46,002 bases of DNA from Oleiagrimonas sp964608595 (GCA_964608595.1 CAZSOU010000011.1:1-46002); one strand, 5' to 3'; shown: positions 8,559 to 17,869, counted from the stretch's first letter. Translations and numbers: made by a program. The notes: a model not told the origin generated them from the letters alone.

Positions 8559-10919
8559 TCAGAAAGGCAACGTCAGCGACGGCTCCAGCGCCAGCAATTG
8601 TTCACGGAAATGCTGCTTGATACGCTCCAGCGCCGCCTCGCTGTCGGCGTCGAAACGCAGCACCAGCACCGGCGTGGTGTTGGAGGCGCGCACCAGACCC
8701 CAGCCGTCGGGCCAGTCGGCACGCACGCCGTCGATAGTGGTCAGACGCGCGCCGTCGAACGTCGCCTGTTTCCGGAACCGTTCGATGAAAGCATGGTTGG
8801 CGCCCTCCTCGACCATGTCGATCTTGAGCTCGGGCGTGGACACGCCGTCGGGCAACTCGGCCAGGATGGCGTCCGGGTCGCGCCCCTCCGGATCACCGGC
8901 AAGAATTTCCAGCAGACGAGCCGCCGAATACAGGCCGTCGTCGAAACCGTACCAGCGCTCCCGGAAAAAGAAGTGGCCACTCATTTCACCGGCCAGCGCG
9001 GCCTGCGTTTCACGCATCTTGGCCTTGATCAGCGAGTGCCCGGTGCGCCACATCAGCGGGCTGCCGCCGGCCTTGAGGATTTCGGGACCGAGGTGGCCCG
9101 TGCATTTGACGTCGTAGATGATGGTGGCGCCCGGATCACGTGACAGCACGTCGCGCGCGAACAGCATCAGGAGGCGGTCGGGGAAAATGACGTCACCGGC
9201 CTTGGTGACCACGCCGAGACGATCGCCGTCGCCGTCGAAAGCCACACCGATGTCGGCGTCGTGCTCGGTGATCGCGCGTTCGAGATCCTCCAGATTATGC
9301 GGATCGGACGGGTCAGGGTGATGGTTCGGGAAATGCCCGTCCACCTCGCAGAAAAGCGGCACGACTTCGCAGCCGATGCCCTCCAGCAGTTGCGGTGCGA
9401 CCGCGCCTGCAATGCCGTTTCCGGCATCGGCGACCACCTTCAGGGGACGCTCGGTTTGCACGTCGGACGTGATCCGCTCGATGTAATCATCAATGATGTC
9501 GGCTTGGCGATACGTGCCGGTTTCACCCTTGGTCAGGCGATTTTCCCGAATGCGTCGGCACAAGCCGGTAATGGCTTCGCCAGACAGCGTGTCACCGCCG
9601 ATGACGATCTTGAAGCCGTTGTAATCGGGTGGATTGTGGCTGCCGGTCACGGCCACACCACTGCCGCAGTTGAAATGGAAGGCCGCAAAGTAGACCAGCG
9701 GCGTCGGCACGGCGCCGACATCGATGACATCGATGCCGCTGGCGCGCAGGCCGTCAGCAAGCGCCCCGGCAAGCTCCGGGCCCGACAGGCGCCCGTCACG
9801 TCCGACCACGATTTCGCTCAAACCCTGCTCGCGCATTTCGCTGCCGATGGCCTGACCCAGTGCGTGCGCCACATCGACCGTCAACTGCTTGCCGACCACG
9901 CCGCGAATGTCGTACGCGCGGAAAATGCCGGGGTCCACATCGACGGTGGCCACGGCGGGCGCCGGCGCGGGTGAACGAGCAGGTGCAGGTGCGTTGCCGG
10001 GGATCTCGGCGGGCGTGGGTCGGGACACGGGAATTTCCTCTTCCTGATTGATCTTTTTGCGTTGAAAACGCGGACGCAACAATACTCCAGCGCCGATTAA
10101 CGCGACCAGTGCCAGCACCGCGGCCAGTATCCAGTGGCGCGGCAACACGATGAAAGCGCGCGGCATGGCGGCGGTCACCCAAAGCCGGCTGCCCGGAATC
10201 TGCTCGCCCGCAGCACCCGGCATCACGCCCGGATGGCGCCCGTGGGTGGCCAGGACCAGTCCGTGCGGCCCCTTGCCCTGACGCAGCGCCAGGCGACCCT
10301 CGCCGGGATCGACCTGCATCAACTGCTGCAACAACGGCTTGATCGACCATTCCAGCCAGACATAGGCCAGCGTATCCGGCCCGGTGGCCGTGACCGGCAG
10401 CGCCAGAGCCAGAAAGTGCTGCTTGCCGCGGCCGACAACACCCACCTGCGGCGCCTCGTGATGGCTTTGCAACTTCATCAGGCGTGCCGCCTTGGCGTAA
10501 CCGAACTGCTGGAAATCGGCCGTCAGCACTTCGTCCAGCGACGGACTGTAGAAGTGGATGTCGTGCATGTGCGGCAACAACTCGGCTGCACGGGTGGCCG
10601 CGTGGCGCCGCCCCGCAGCGTCGCCCCGCGCCACATCCGCCACCAGCGCCGTGTCGGCCATGGCTCGACCGATGCGCGTTTGTTGTTCGTGGAGGACCTT
10701 GCCGATGCGTTGCACCGCCTGTTGCCGAGCTTGCAGCACGGCATGCCGCGCCTTGCCCTCGCGCGCGATGATCCACGCCTGCCAGGCACAAAACAGCGCA
10801 AACAGCACCAATACCGTCGCCGCCGCGAGGCGCAACAGCCGCACCGTGACATCCTGCGACAGGCGCCGCTTGTGCGCACCTGCCGACGTTGCCGGGCCCT
10901 CCCCCTTGTCGTCGACCAT
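8559..10919 (-). CDS. algC: phosphomannomutase/phosphoglucomutase with N-terminal membrane sensor-like domain
   Basis: The C-terminal ~450 residues form an AlgC/XanA-type alpha-D-phosphohexomutase that interconverts 6-phospho and 1-phospho mannose or glucose for exopolysaccharide and LPS synthesis. Visible motifs are the active-site serine loop VAVTGSHNPPDYNGFK, the metal loop AFDGDGDRLG, the sugar-binding GEMSGHFFF and the C-terminal phosphate site RASNTTPVLVLRF. About 330 extra N-terminal residues carry two membrane segments (near 28-50 and 262-285) around an extracytoplasmic region, joined by a proline/alanine-rich linker. This large form is known in Xanthomonadales and pseudomonads; the role of the extra domain is not established. 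The start is the ATG at 10919 (TGATG junction with dut) or the GTG one codon upstream. It is the last gene of coaBC-dut-algC. Confidence 0.9.
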   Translation of the reverse strand: MVDDKGEGPATSAGAHKRRLSQDVTVRLLRLAAATVLVLFALFCAWQAWIIAREGKARHAVLQARQQAVQRIGKVLHEQQTRIGRAMADTALVADVARGDAAGRRHAATRAAELLPHMHDIHFYSPSLDEVLTADFQQFGYAKAARLMKLQSHHEAPQVGVVGRGKQHFLALALPVTATGPDTLAYVWLEWSIKPLLQQLMQVDPGEGRLALRQGKGPHGLVLATHGRHPGVMPGAAGEQIPGSRLWVTAAMPRAFIVLPRHWILAAVLALVALIGAGVLLRPRFQRKKINQEEEIPVSRPTPAEIPGNAPAPARSPAPAPAVATVDVDPGIFRAYDIRGVVGKQLTVDVAHALGQAIGSEMREQGLSEIVVGRDGRLSGPELAGALADGLRASGIDVIDVGAVPTPLVYFAAFHFNCGSGVAVTGSHNPPDYNGFKIVIGGDTLSGEAITGLCRRIRENRLTKGETGTYRQADIIDDYIERITSDVQTERPLKVVADAGNGIAGAVAPQLLEGIGCEVVPLFCEVDGHFPNHHPDPSDPHNLEDLERAITEHDADIGVAFDGDGDRLGVVTKAGDVIFPDRLLMLFARDVLSRDPGATIIYDVKCTGHLGPEILKAGGSPLMWRTGHSLIKAKMRETQAALAGEMSGHFFFRERWYGFDDGLYSAARLLEILAGDPEGRDPDAILAELPDGVSTPELKIDMVEEGANHAFIERFRKQATFDGARLTTIDGVRADWPDGWGLVRASNTTPVLVLRFDADSEAALERIKQHFREQLLALEPSLTLPF

Positions 10920-11380
10920 CACCCCACCCCGGTTGATCCGAATCCACCCTCACCGCGTGTGCTGGGCGCAAACGACTGCACTTGTCGCATGCGCGCATGG
11001 CCCACCGGCACCAGCAACAATTGTGCAACGCGATCGCCGGGCGCAATGGTGAATGGTTCACGGCTACGGTTCCAGCACGAAATCATCAGCGGTCCCTGGT
11101 AGTCGGCATCAATCAACCCGACCAGATTCCCCAGCACCAGCCCTTTTTTGTGACCCAGCCCCGAACGTGGCAGGATCAACGCGCACCAGCCCGGGTCACC
11201 GATATGAATGGCAATGCCGCTGGGTACCAGAATGCTTTCACCCGGCGCAAGCGTTACCGGCGCATCGACCGCCGCACGCAGATCCATCGCACCACTGCCG
11301 TCGGTGGCATGCGTGGGCAAATCGATGGTGTCGCCCAAACGGGCGTCCAGTATCTTGAACTCGACATCGATCGGATTCAT
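10919..11380 (-). CDS. dut: dUTP diphosphatase
   Basis: Dut hydrolyses dUTP to dUMP and pyrophosphate, keeping uracil out of DNA and feeding dTMP synthesis. The 153-residue protein has the trimeric dUTPase motifs in order: GAMDLRAA, PRSGLGHKKGLVLGN, GLIDADYQGPLMISCWN, PGDRVAQLLLVPV and the C-terminal RGEGGFGSTG. The ATG at 11380 has GGAGGAAAC just upstream. Its start overlaps the coaBC stop (ATGA) and its stop touches the algC start, so the three genes form one tightly coupled operon. The same order occurs in Pseudomonas. Confidence 0.97.
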   Translation of the reverse strand: MNPIDVEFKILDARLGDTIDLPTHATDGSGAMDLRAAVDAPVTLAPGESILVPSGIAIHIGDPGWCALILPRSGLGHKKGLVLGNLVGLIDADYQGPLMISCWNRSREPFTIAPGDRVAQLLLVPVGHARMRQVQSFAPSTRGEGGFGSTGVG

Positions 11381-12594
11381 GCGGTTTCCTCCTTGCGTGC
11401 GCGGTAACGCTCGCCGATGCAATGCACCAGGGCTGCACCAAGCGCGGTTTTGTCGGTGCGCGGCAAGGCCTTTTCACCGCCGGGCCAATACACGGTCAGA
11501 GCATTGTCGGCTGTCTCGAAACCCTTGCCTTCGCCGACCTGATTGGCGGCGATCATGTCCAGCTTCTTGCGTTTCAGTTTGTCGCGCGCATAGGCCTCGA
11601 CATGTTGTGTCTCGGCCGCGAAACCGACCACGAACGGCGGCTCGGGCAAGGCCGTGACGGCCATCAGGATGTCGGGATTCTCCGTCAGATCCAGGGTGAA
11701 GTCGCGCGTGTTGTTCCGCTTCTTGATCTTGTGCCCGCAGGTTTCGCTCGGACGGTAATCGCCCACTGCGGCCGCCCCGATGTAGATGTCGCACGATGGC
11801 ACGGACGCCATGACGGCGTCATGCATCGCACTGGCGCTGCGCACATCGACGCGCCGGGCCACACCGGCCGGCGTGGCCAGATGCACCGGGCCGGCAACCA
11901 GGGTCACGCGCGCGCCGGCGGCGACGGCCGCGGCAGCCACGGCGAACCCCATGCGTCCGGAGCTGCGATTGCCGATGAAACGCACCGGATCGATGTCTTC
12001 ATAGGTGGGCCCGGCGCTGACCACGATCGACAAACCGGCAAGCGGACCGTCTGCCGAAGCGGCATCGAGTGCTGCGACAATGTCGTGCGGCTCCATCAGA
12101 CGCCCGGGACCGGACTCACCTTCCGCCAAGGGCCCGTCGACCGGTCCCAGCACGCGCGTGCCACGCTCGCGCAGCAGCGCCACATTGGCCGCGGTGGCCG
12201 GATGGTTCCACATGCGATGATTCATGGCCGGCGCCAATGTCAGCGGCGCGATACTGGCCAGACACAGCGTGGTCAAGAGGTCATCGGCACGCCCCTGGGC
12301 CAGACGGGCAATGCAATCCGCCGTGGCCGGCGCCACCAGGATGTCGTCCGCCCAGCGCGCCAGCTCGATATGGCCCATGCCCATGGCGGCGCCCGGATCC
12401 CACAAACTGGTGTGCACCGGATGTCCGGACAGTGCCTGGAATGTCGCCTGACCCACGAAACGAGTGGCGTTCTTGCTCATCACCACCCGCACTTCGGCGC
12501 CGGCGTCGCGCAGCCGACGCACCAGCTCGCACGCCTTGTACGCGGCGATGCCGGCGGTGACTCCGAGCAGGATGTGGCGCTGGGAAAGGGACAT
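11377..12594 (-). CDS. coaBC: bifunctional phosphopantothenoylcysteine decarboxylase / phosphopantothenate-cysteine ligase
   Basis: This enzyme carries out two successive steps of coenzyme A synthesis. The 405-residue protein has an N-terminal flavoprotein decarboxylase (CoaC) with GVTAGIAAYKACELVRRL, the conserved HIELARWADDILVAPATAD and PAMNHRMW, and a C-terminal CTP-dependent ligase (CoaB) with SAGPTYEDIDPVRFIGNRSS, AAVGDYRP and the KIKK motif. The ATG at 12594 (MSLSQRHILLG) is chosen because the family begins there. It is the first gene of the coaBC-dut-algC operon and is divergent from radC, as in E. coli and many gammaproteobacteria. Confidence 0.97.
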   Translation of the reverse strand: MSLSQRHILLGVTAGIAAYKACELVRRLRDAGAEVRVVMSKNATRFVGQATFQALSGHPVHTSLWDPGAAMGMGHIELARWADDILVAPATADCIARLAQGRADDLLTTLCLASIAPLTLAPAMNHRMWNHPATAANVALLRERGTRVLGPVDGPLAEGESGPGRLMEPHDIVAALDAASADGPLAGLSIVVSAGPTYEDIDPVRFIGNRSSGRMGFAVAAAAVAAGARVTLVAGPVHLATPAGVARRVDVRSASAMHDAVMASVPSCDIYIGAAAVGDYRPSETCGHKIKKRNNTRDFTLDLTENPDILMAVTALPEPPFVVGFAAETQHVEAYARDKLKRKKLDMIAANQVGEGKGFETADNALTVYWPGGEKALPRTDKTALGAALVHCIGERYRARKEETA

Positions 12595-12711
12595 GTCGGA
12601 AAAATCTGACCAAGGCACAAGCGCCTAGCTTACCGGATTCGTCGATGTCAGCCGCTTTGTTTCGGCGCGGACACAGCCGATGCTGTTCCTTTGACCCATT
12701 GGCCCGACCGC

Positions 12712-13380
12712 ATGAGCATTCAACATTGGCCGAGTACCGAACGTCCTCGCGAAAAACTGCTGGAGCGCGGCAGTGCCGCCCTGTCCGACGCCGAATTGCT
12801 GGCCGTGCTGTTGGGCAGTGGCACGCGCGGCATGGATGCCGTGGCGATGGGACGGGAATTGTTGAGCAAGGCCGGCGGCGTGGCCACACTGCTGGGCATG
12901 TCGCAGCTGCCGGCAATCACCGGTTTGGGGCCGGCCAAACGCGCACGCGTGATCGCGTCCCTGGAGCTGGCCCGTCGCGCCCTGGGGGAAGAACTGACCC
13001 GCGGCCCGGCATTGGCCAACCCCGACGACAGCGCTGCCTTCGTGCGGGCACGGCTGCGCCATCTGCCCTACGAGGTATTCGCCTGCCTGTATCTGGACAA
13101 CCGGCACCGTGTGCTCGATTTCGAGGAACTGTTTCGCGGCACCATCGACGGAGCCAGCGTGCATCCGCGCGAAGTGGTGCGCGCCTGCCTGGATCACAAC
13201 GCGGCAGCGGTGATCTTCGCGCACAATCATCCGTCCGGTGTGGCCGAACCCAGTCGCGCCGATCGCGACATCACGCACACGCTGCGCGAGGCGTTGCAAC
13301 TGATCGGCGTGCGCGTGCTCGATCACCTCGTCGTCGGCACGGGAACCCCCGTATCCATGGCCGCGCGCGGCCTGATGTGA
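12712..13380 (+). CDS. radC: RadC family JAB1/MPN metalloprotein
   Basis: The 222-residue protein has an N-terminal helix-hairpin-helix-like region (LLGMSQLPAITGLGPAKRAR) and a C-terminal JAMM metal-binding motif seen as FAHNHPSGVAEPSRAD, the signature of the RadC/UPF0758 family. Despite the historical name, a role in DNA repair is not firmly established, and biochemical function is unknown. The start at ATG 12712 (MSIQHWPSTERPREKLL) matches the family; a TTG seven codons upstream is a less likely alternative. It is divergent from coaBC, a conserved arrangement. Confidence 0.93.
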   Translation: MSIQHWPSTERPREKLLERGSAALSDAELLAVLLGSGTRGMDAVAMGRELLSKAGGVATLLGMSQLPAITGLGPAKRARVIASLELARRALGEELTRGPALANPDDSAAFVRARLRHLPYEVFACLYLDNRHRVLDFEELFRGTIDGASVHPREVVRACLDHNAAAVIFAHNHPSGVAEPSRADRDITHTLREALQLIGVRVLDHLVVGTGTPVSMAARGLM

Positions 13381-13580
13381 CGCCGTTTTCCGAGCTTTCG
13401 CATGGTGTCGACGAAGTTATGCACATCGGCGGTTTTGGGCAAGTTGCCAAACGTTTCTGGAGGACATCGGCAAACTGTGCCTCTTATCCATTGATTTTCA
13501 ATGGCTTTCACTCATGAACCCACGGTAAAACCGTCCTGTTGCAAAAGCGTCCGAAAACCGCCACGCGCTTGCCCACAGAG

Positions 13581-13589
13581 TTATCCACA
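13581..13589 (+). promoter_or_regulatory. DnaA-box sequence upstream of argS
   Basis: TTATCCACA is a perfect match to the DnaA box consensus TTATNCACA, embedded in GCCCACAGAGTTATCCACAG. It lies 72 bases upstream of argS, in the 280-base radC-argS spacer. Only one such box is seen here, so it is not an origin. The rest of the spacer contains a small perfect inverted repeat CCATTGA-TTT-TCAATGG (13489-13505) and no gene. Confidence 0.5.
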
Positions 13590-13660
13590 GGATGGCCCAC
13601 TCCCGCGCAGACCGCTTGCCTGCTAGCATGGCCGATCCCATGACTTGACTCCACCGTGCC

Positions 13661-15349
13661 GTGAAACAGTCGTTGCATGCTCTGGTGCTGGCGGCCTTCG
13701 ATGCCCTGCGCCAACAACACACTCTGCCCGCCGATCTTCCAGCGCCCGAATTCGTGGTCGAACGCACGCGTTCGCGCGACCATGGCGACTTTGCCTGCAA
13801 TCTGGCCATGCTGCTGGCGCGGGCTGCACGCACCAATCCGCGCCAACTGGCGACGCAACTGGTCGACGCTTTGCCCGCCAGCGACCTGGTGGACAAGGTC
13901 GAAGTTGCCGGCCCCGGTTTCATCAACTTTTTTCTGAGCCCCGGTGCCTGGCACGCCGAAATCACGCGTACGCTCGATGAAGGCGAACGCTACGGCCGCA
14001 ACACCGGCGCCGCCGGTCGCACGGTGGGCGTGGAATTCGTTTCGGCCAACCCGACCGGCCCGTTGCACGTCGGCCACGGTCGCGGCGGCGCCATCGGCGA
14101 CTGCATCGCACGCCTGCTCGACGCCAACGGCTGGAATGTACGCCGCGAGTTCTATTACAACGACGCCGGCGTGCAGATTCGCAACCTCGCCGTTTCGGTG
14201 CAGGCGCGCGCACGCGGCATCACGCCCGAGGACAGCAACTGGCCGGCCGACGGCTACCGCGGCGACTACATCGCCGAGGTCGCACGCGCCTTTCTTGACG
14301 GCGCCAGCGTCAGCGGCGACGAAGGCAACATCACCGCCAACGGCGACGTCGAGGATCTGGACGCCATTCGTGCATTTGCCGTGGCCTGGCTGCGACGCGA
14401 GCAGGATGCCGACCTCAAGGCGTTCGGTATCCACTTCGACACGTATTTCCTGGAATCATCGCTGTACGATGACGGCAAAGTCGAAGAAACCGTGCGCGAA
14501 CTCGAGGCCCACGGCCATACCTACGAAAAAGACGGTGCGCTGTGGTTGCGTTCGACCGATTTCGGCGACGACAAAGACCGTGTCATGCGCAAGTCCGACG
14601 GCAACTACACGTATTTCGTGCCGGATGTCGCCTACCACCTCAGCAAATGGCAGCGCGGCTACGAACGCGCCATCACCGAGCTGGGCTCCGATCACCACGG
14701 TTCGCTGGCGCGTGTGAAAGCCGGCCTGCAGGCGCTCGATGCCGGCATCCCGAAAGGCTATCCCGATTACGTGCTGCATCAGATGGTGACCGTCGTGAAA
14801 GGCGGCGAGGAAGTGAAAATCTCCAAGCGCGCCGGCAGCTATGTCACCCTGCGCGACCTGATCGACGAAGTCGGGCGCGACGCCACGCGTTACTTTCTGA
14901 TCTCGCGCAAGAGTGATTCGCAGCTCACCTTCGACATCGATCTGGCGCGTTCACAGTCCAACGACAACCCGGTGTACTACATCCAGTATGCCCACGCCCG
15001 CGTGTGCAGCGTGCTGCGCCAGGCCGAGGAAAAGGGCCTCGTGTTCGACCGCGCCCGCGGCCTCGCCAATCTCGCGCGGCTGGACAGCGAACACGAACAG
15101 GCGTTGATGATCGAGCAATCGCGCTACCCGGAGGTCGTCGAAGCGGCCGCCGCCACGCTGGAGCCGCACATGCTGGCGACCTGGTTGCGCGATCTGGCAC
15201 AGGCCTTCCACGCCTACTACAACAGCCAGCAATTTCTGGTCGATGACGCCGCGCTGCGCGATGCCCGCCTGGCGCTGGTGGTCGCCACGCGCCAAGTGTT
15301 GAACAATGGGCTCGAGCTGCTGGGGCTCGGCGCCCCGGAACGCATGTAG
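13661..15349 (+). CDS. argS: arginyl-tRNA synthetase
   Basis: This class I aminoacyl-tRNA synthetase charges tRNA-Arg. The 562-residue protein has the N-terminal additional domain, the HIGH-type motif NPTGPLHVGHGRG (near residue 128), the KMSKS-equivalent loop EVKISKRAGSYVTLRDL and a C-terminal anticodon-binding helical domain with YYNSQQFLVDD. The length is standard. The start is a GTG at 13661 (read as MKQSLHALVLAAFDALR); no better ATG is available and the ribosome-binding site is weak. The FtsN-like SPOR gene follows 78 bases downstream, as in many gammaproteobacteria. Confidence 0.96.
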   Translation: MKQSLHALVLAAFDALRQQHTLPADLPAPEFVVERTRSRDHGDFACNLAMLLARAARTNPRQLATQLVDALPASDLVDKVEVAGPGFINFFLSPGAWHAEITRTLDEGERYGRNTGAAGRTVGVEFVSANPTGPLHVGHGRGGAIGDCIARLLDANGWNVRREFYYNDAGVQIRNLAVSVQARARGITPEDSNWPADGYRGDYIAEVARAFLDGASVSGDEGNITANGDVEDLDAIRAFAVAWLRREQDADLKAFGIHFDTYFLESSLYDDGKVEETVRELEAHGHTYEKDGALWLRSTDFGDDKDRVMRKSDGNYTYFVPDVAYHLSKWQRGYERAITELGSDHHGSLARVKAGLQALDAGIPKGYPDYVLHQMVTVVKGGEEVKISKRAGSYVTLRDLIDEVGRDATRYFLISRKSDSQLTFDIDLARSQSNDNPVYYIQYAHARVCSVLRQAEEKGLVFDRARGLANLARLDSEHEQALMIEQSRYPEVVEAAAATLEPHMLATWLRDLAQAFHAYYNSQQFLVDDAALRDARLALVVATRQVLNNGLELLGLGAPERM

Positions 15350-15427
15350 TTTTTTCGAGAACATGGCGCCCGCGGCCACGGCACGACAAGCCGTCACGGG
15401 GGCATTCTTTTGAACCACGAGGCAAAC

Positions 15428-16069
15428 ATGGCACGCGCACGCAAAGGCAAACAGGCAACACGCAACGGCGGCTGGCCGGCATGGCTGCTGGTACTGATCG
15501 GCATCATCGTCGGCGCCATCGGCATGGGCATCGTCAACCACAGCGGACACATGCCCATCTCGCGCTCGGACAACACGCCGCAGGCCAATCCGCAATCAGG
15601 GCAACCGGACGATGGCGCCGGCATTGCCGCAAAAACCGAGAAGAAACAGCCGCGTTACGACTTCTACTCCGTACTGCCGGAAAAAGAGGTCGTCATTCCC
15701 GACGCCCAGATCAATGCCCAGGCCAAAGCCGAACAGCAAAAGCAGCAGGCCGCGCAGCAAGCGGGCACCACCACAGGCGACAACACGGCCAGCCGGGACA
15801 ACGACACCAGCAACAGCACGGCGTCGACCAGTAGCGGCGGTCAATACCTGCTGCAAGTCGGCTCGTTCCCGAATTCCAGTGACGCCGAGGCGTTGAAGGC
15901 CAAGCTTGCTCTCAAGGGATTTCGCGCCGAGATCCAGCCCGTCACCATCAACGGCAAGACATGGAATCGCGTACGCTTGGGGCCCTTCTCGAGCGCCAGC
16001 GCGCTGGAAGCGGCAAAGCAGAAACTTGAGGCGGCCGGCATCAGTGCCATGGCGCTCAAGGAACAGTGA
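15428..16069 (+). CDS. FtsN-like SPOR domain protein
   Basis: This is a 213-residue bitopic inner-membrane protein. It has a short basic cytoplasmic N-terminus (MARARKGKQATRNGG), one membrane helix (residues ~18-40, WLLVLIGIIVGAIGMGI) and a periplasmic part with the FtsN-like YDFYSVLPEKEVVIPD. A glutamine/threonine/serine-rich linker follows, then a C-terminal SPOR domain (residues ~140-213, YLLQVGSFPNSSDAEALKAK) that binds glycan strands lacking stem peptides at the septum. The family acts in cell division. The ATG at 15428 has GAGG seven bases upstream; an ATG six codons earlier is less likely. It lies downstream of argS, a conserved pairing. Confidence 0.85.
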   Translation: MARARKGKQATRNGGWPAWLLVLIGIIVGAIGMGIVNHSGHMPISRSDNTPQANPQSGQPDDGAGIAAKTEKKQPRYDFYSVLPEKEVVIPDAQINAQAKAEQQKQQAAQQAGTTTGDNTASRDNDTSNSTASTSSGGQYLLQVGSFPNSSDAEALKAKLALKGFRAEIQPVTINGKTWNRVRLGPFSSASALEAAKQKLEAAGISAMALKEQ

Positions 16070-16094
16070 GCATTGCGGGAAGGAGCAACCGTCC

Positions 16095-16850
16095 ATGAAC
16101 ACCAAAACCGTCATCATCACCGGTGCTACCGCGGGTTTCGGCGCCGCCATGGCCAAGACGTTCGTGCACGGCGGCTGGCAGGTGGTGGCCTGCGGGCGCC
16201 GCGCCGACCGTTTGGCGGCATTGACCGAACGCCTCGGTGACGACAAGGTTCATGCCGCCGCCTTCGACATGCGTGATGCCGACGCCATGCAGGCCGCACT
16301 GGACGCCCTGCCCGCCAGTCATGCCGATATCGATCTGCTGATCAACAATGCCGGTCTGGCGCTGGGCACCGCGGCGGCACAGGAAAGCGACCTCGATCAG
16401 TGGCGGCAGATGATCGACACCAACGTCACGGCGCTGGTGACCTTGACACGCAAGTTGCTGCCCGGCCTCGTCGGGCGTCGCGGCGGCATCGTCAACATCA
16501 GCTCCATCTCGGGAACGTACCCGTATCCCGGCGGCAACGTGTATGGCGCGACCAAGGCGTTCGTGACCCAGTTTTCGCAGAACCTGCGCACGGATCTGCA
16601 CGGCACCGGCGTGCGCGTGACCAATATCGAGCCGGGCATGGCCGAAACCGAATTCACGCTGGTGCGCACGGGCGGTGACCAGGCGGCATCGGACAAGCTT
16701 TACGCGGGTGCCGATCCCATCACTGGCGACGACATCGCCGCCACGGTGTGGTGGATTGCCAATCTGCCTCCCCACCTCAACGTCAACCGCATCGAGGTGA
16801 TGCCGGTCAGTCAGTCGGCTGCGGGGTTGCAGGTGCATCGCGCAGGGTAG
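16095..16850 (+). CDS. SDR family NADP-dependent reductase (YdfG-like)
   Basis: This 251-residue short-chain dehydrogenase is similar to YdfG, an NADP-dependent 3-hydroxy acid dehydrogenase (L-allo-threonine and malonic semialdehyde). It shows the nucleotide-binding motif TGATAGFG near the N-terminus, NNAGLALG, the catalytic serine in NISSISGTYPYPGGN and the catalytic YxxxK as YGATK. The closing IEPGMAETEF and NVNRIEVMPVSQS also fit YdfG. The ATG at 16095 is preceded by GGAAGGAGC. It follows the SPOR gene by 25 bases and may share its transcript. The exact substrate is inferred from the family. Confidence 0.87.
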   Translation: MNTKTVIITGATAGFGAAMAKTFVHGGWQVVACGRRADRLAALTERLGDDKVHAAAFDMRDADAMQAALDALPASHADIDLLINNAGLALGTAAAQESDLDQWRQMIDTNVTALVTLTRKLLPGLVGRRGGIVNISSISGTYPYPGGNVYGATKAFVTQFSQNLRTDLHGTGVRVTNIEPGMAETEFTLVRTGGDQAASDKLYAGADPITGDDIAATVWWIANLPPHLNVNRIEVMPVSQSAAGLQVHRAG

Positions 16851-16873
16851 TTGTTTTGCCGCCTGCGGCGGTT

Positions 16874-16899
16874 GCCAGCCCTGCGTGCACCGGGCTGGC
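16874..16899. other. inverted repeat in the SDR/acid phosphatase convergent spacer
   Basis: GCCAGCCC-N10-GGGCTGGC is a perfect 8-bp inverted repeat between two convergent genes. A second small GC hairpin (CCGCC-TGC-GGCGG) precedes it. Neither has a following T-run, so a termination role is only suggested by location. The rest of the 164-base spacer shows no gene. Confidence 0.35.
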
Positions 16900-17014
16900 C
16901 TTCGGCGGGGGTTGTGCCCTGCGGGCGTTCGTTCATTTTCCCGGCATGCCCCAAGAAGACAAAGTCCGGAGCACGTTTTGACGGCGAAACCGGCCGCCGC
17001 ACGCGACGAAAACC

Positions 17015-17869
17015 TCAGTGATAGCGCAGAGCCTTCAACTTGGCGGCGCGCCGCTCGGCCGGATCAAGTTCATGATCACCATGAAAAAGGACCGACTCCC
17101 AATCGCCATACGTCGGATTCGGCAACACGAACCAGCGCCGACCGACCCATTTCAGGTACGGCTTGACCTCGGCCCGTCGGGCCTCCGGCGTGGCATCCGA
17201 AAGCGCCATGAAATCGCCCATCTGATCGCCCACCTGCACCAGCACGCGGTAGGTCCGCGCCACCTTGCGCCGGCGACATGATTTGGACGAACCCACCTGC
17301 ACGCAACCCGCCACCCTGGTGCCCAGCCCCAGAAATGCTTCCGGGCCCGACACCGGAAATCCCAACGCTTTCAGGTTGGCCAACGTGGCCTTGTCCAGCG
17401 ATTGCGGACGGTTGGACAGATAGATCACGGCAATGCCGTGGGCCGCGGCATAGCGCGTGAAGGCCAGCGCACCGGGCAGGGCGCGGGCGCGCTTTTCGCG
17501 CACCCAATCGGCCCAGGTGGCGCTGCTGTACTGGCCGTGCTCGCGCACCAGGCGCGCCTGGTATGGCGAATTGTCCAGCACGGTTTCATCGATATCGAGA
17601 ATCACCGCCGGCTTCAAACCCCGCGCATCGTGATGGCGATCCTGTGGCGTCAACGCATCCCAGTCGGGATCGGCGAGCGCCTCGGTCAATACCCCGGTCG
17701 CCTGACGATACACCTCGCGATAGATCAGGTCGTGTTCGACGGAAGTCTGCGTCCATGCCACGGCATTGAGGTTGTCGTCGGGCGCGGGCCCCGTCGACGG
17801 CGCCTTGACGCCCGTGGCCGCGCAGCCGGACAAAAGCACGATGGCGAGACAGGAAAGCAGCCGGTTCAT
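17015..17869 (-). CDS. HAD-family acid phosphatase lipoprotein (e(P4)/5'-nucleotidase type)
   Basis: This 284-residue predicted lipoprotein begins MNRLLSCLAIVLLSGCAATG, with lipobox LLSGC and the lipidated Cys at residue 16. The body is a class B/C acid phosphatase of the HAD superfamily: the nucleophile motif DIDETVLDNSPYQ, the second motif IYLSNRP and the acidic loop VGDQMGDF. Haemophilus e(P4) is an outer-membrane phosphomonoesterase that removes phosphate from nucleotides; a similar periplasmic scavenging role is inferred. The ATG at 17869 has GGAG seven bases upstream. A longer frame to 18046 runs into a palindromic repeat and is not coding. It is convergent with the SDR gene and lies downstream of rep. 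Confidence 0.87.
   Translation of the reverse strand: MNRLLSCLAIVLLSGCAATGVKAPSTGPAPDDNLNAVAWTQTSVEHDLIYREVYRQATGVLTEALADPDWDALTPQDRHHDARGLKPAVILDIDETVLDNSPYQARLVREHGQYSSATWADWVREKRARALPGALAFTRYAAAHGIAVIYLSNRPQSLDKATLANLKALGFPVSGPEAFLGLGTRVAGCVQVGSSKSCRRRKVARTYRVLVQVGDQMGDFMALSDATPEARRAEVKPYLKWVGRRWFVLPNPTYGDWESVLFHGDHELDPAERRAAKLKALRYH

Noticed and set aside
13381..13660. Possible replication origin around the DnaA box
   Set aside because: Only one box, no AT-rich unwinding element, no dnaA or gyrB nearby.
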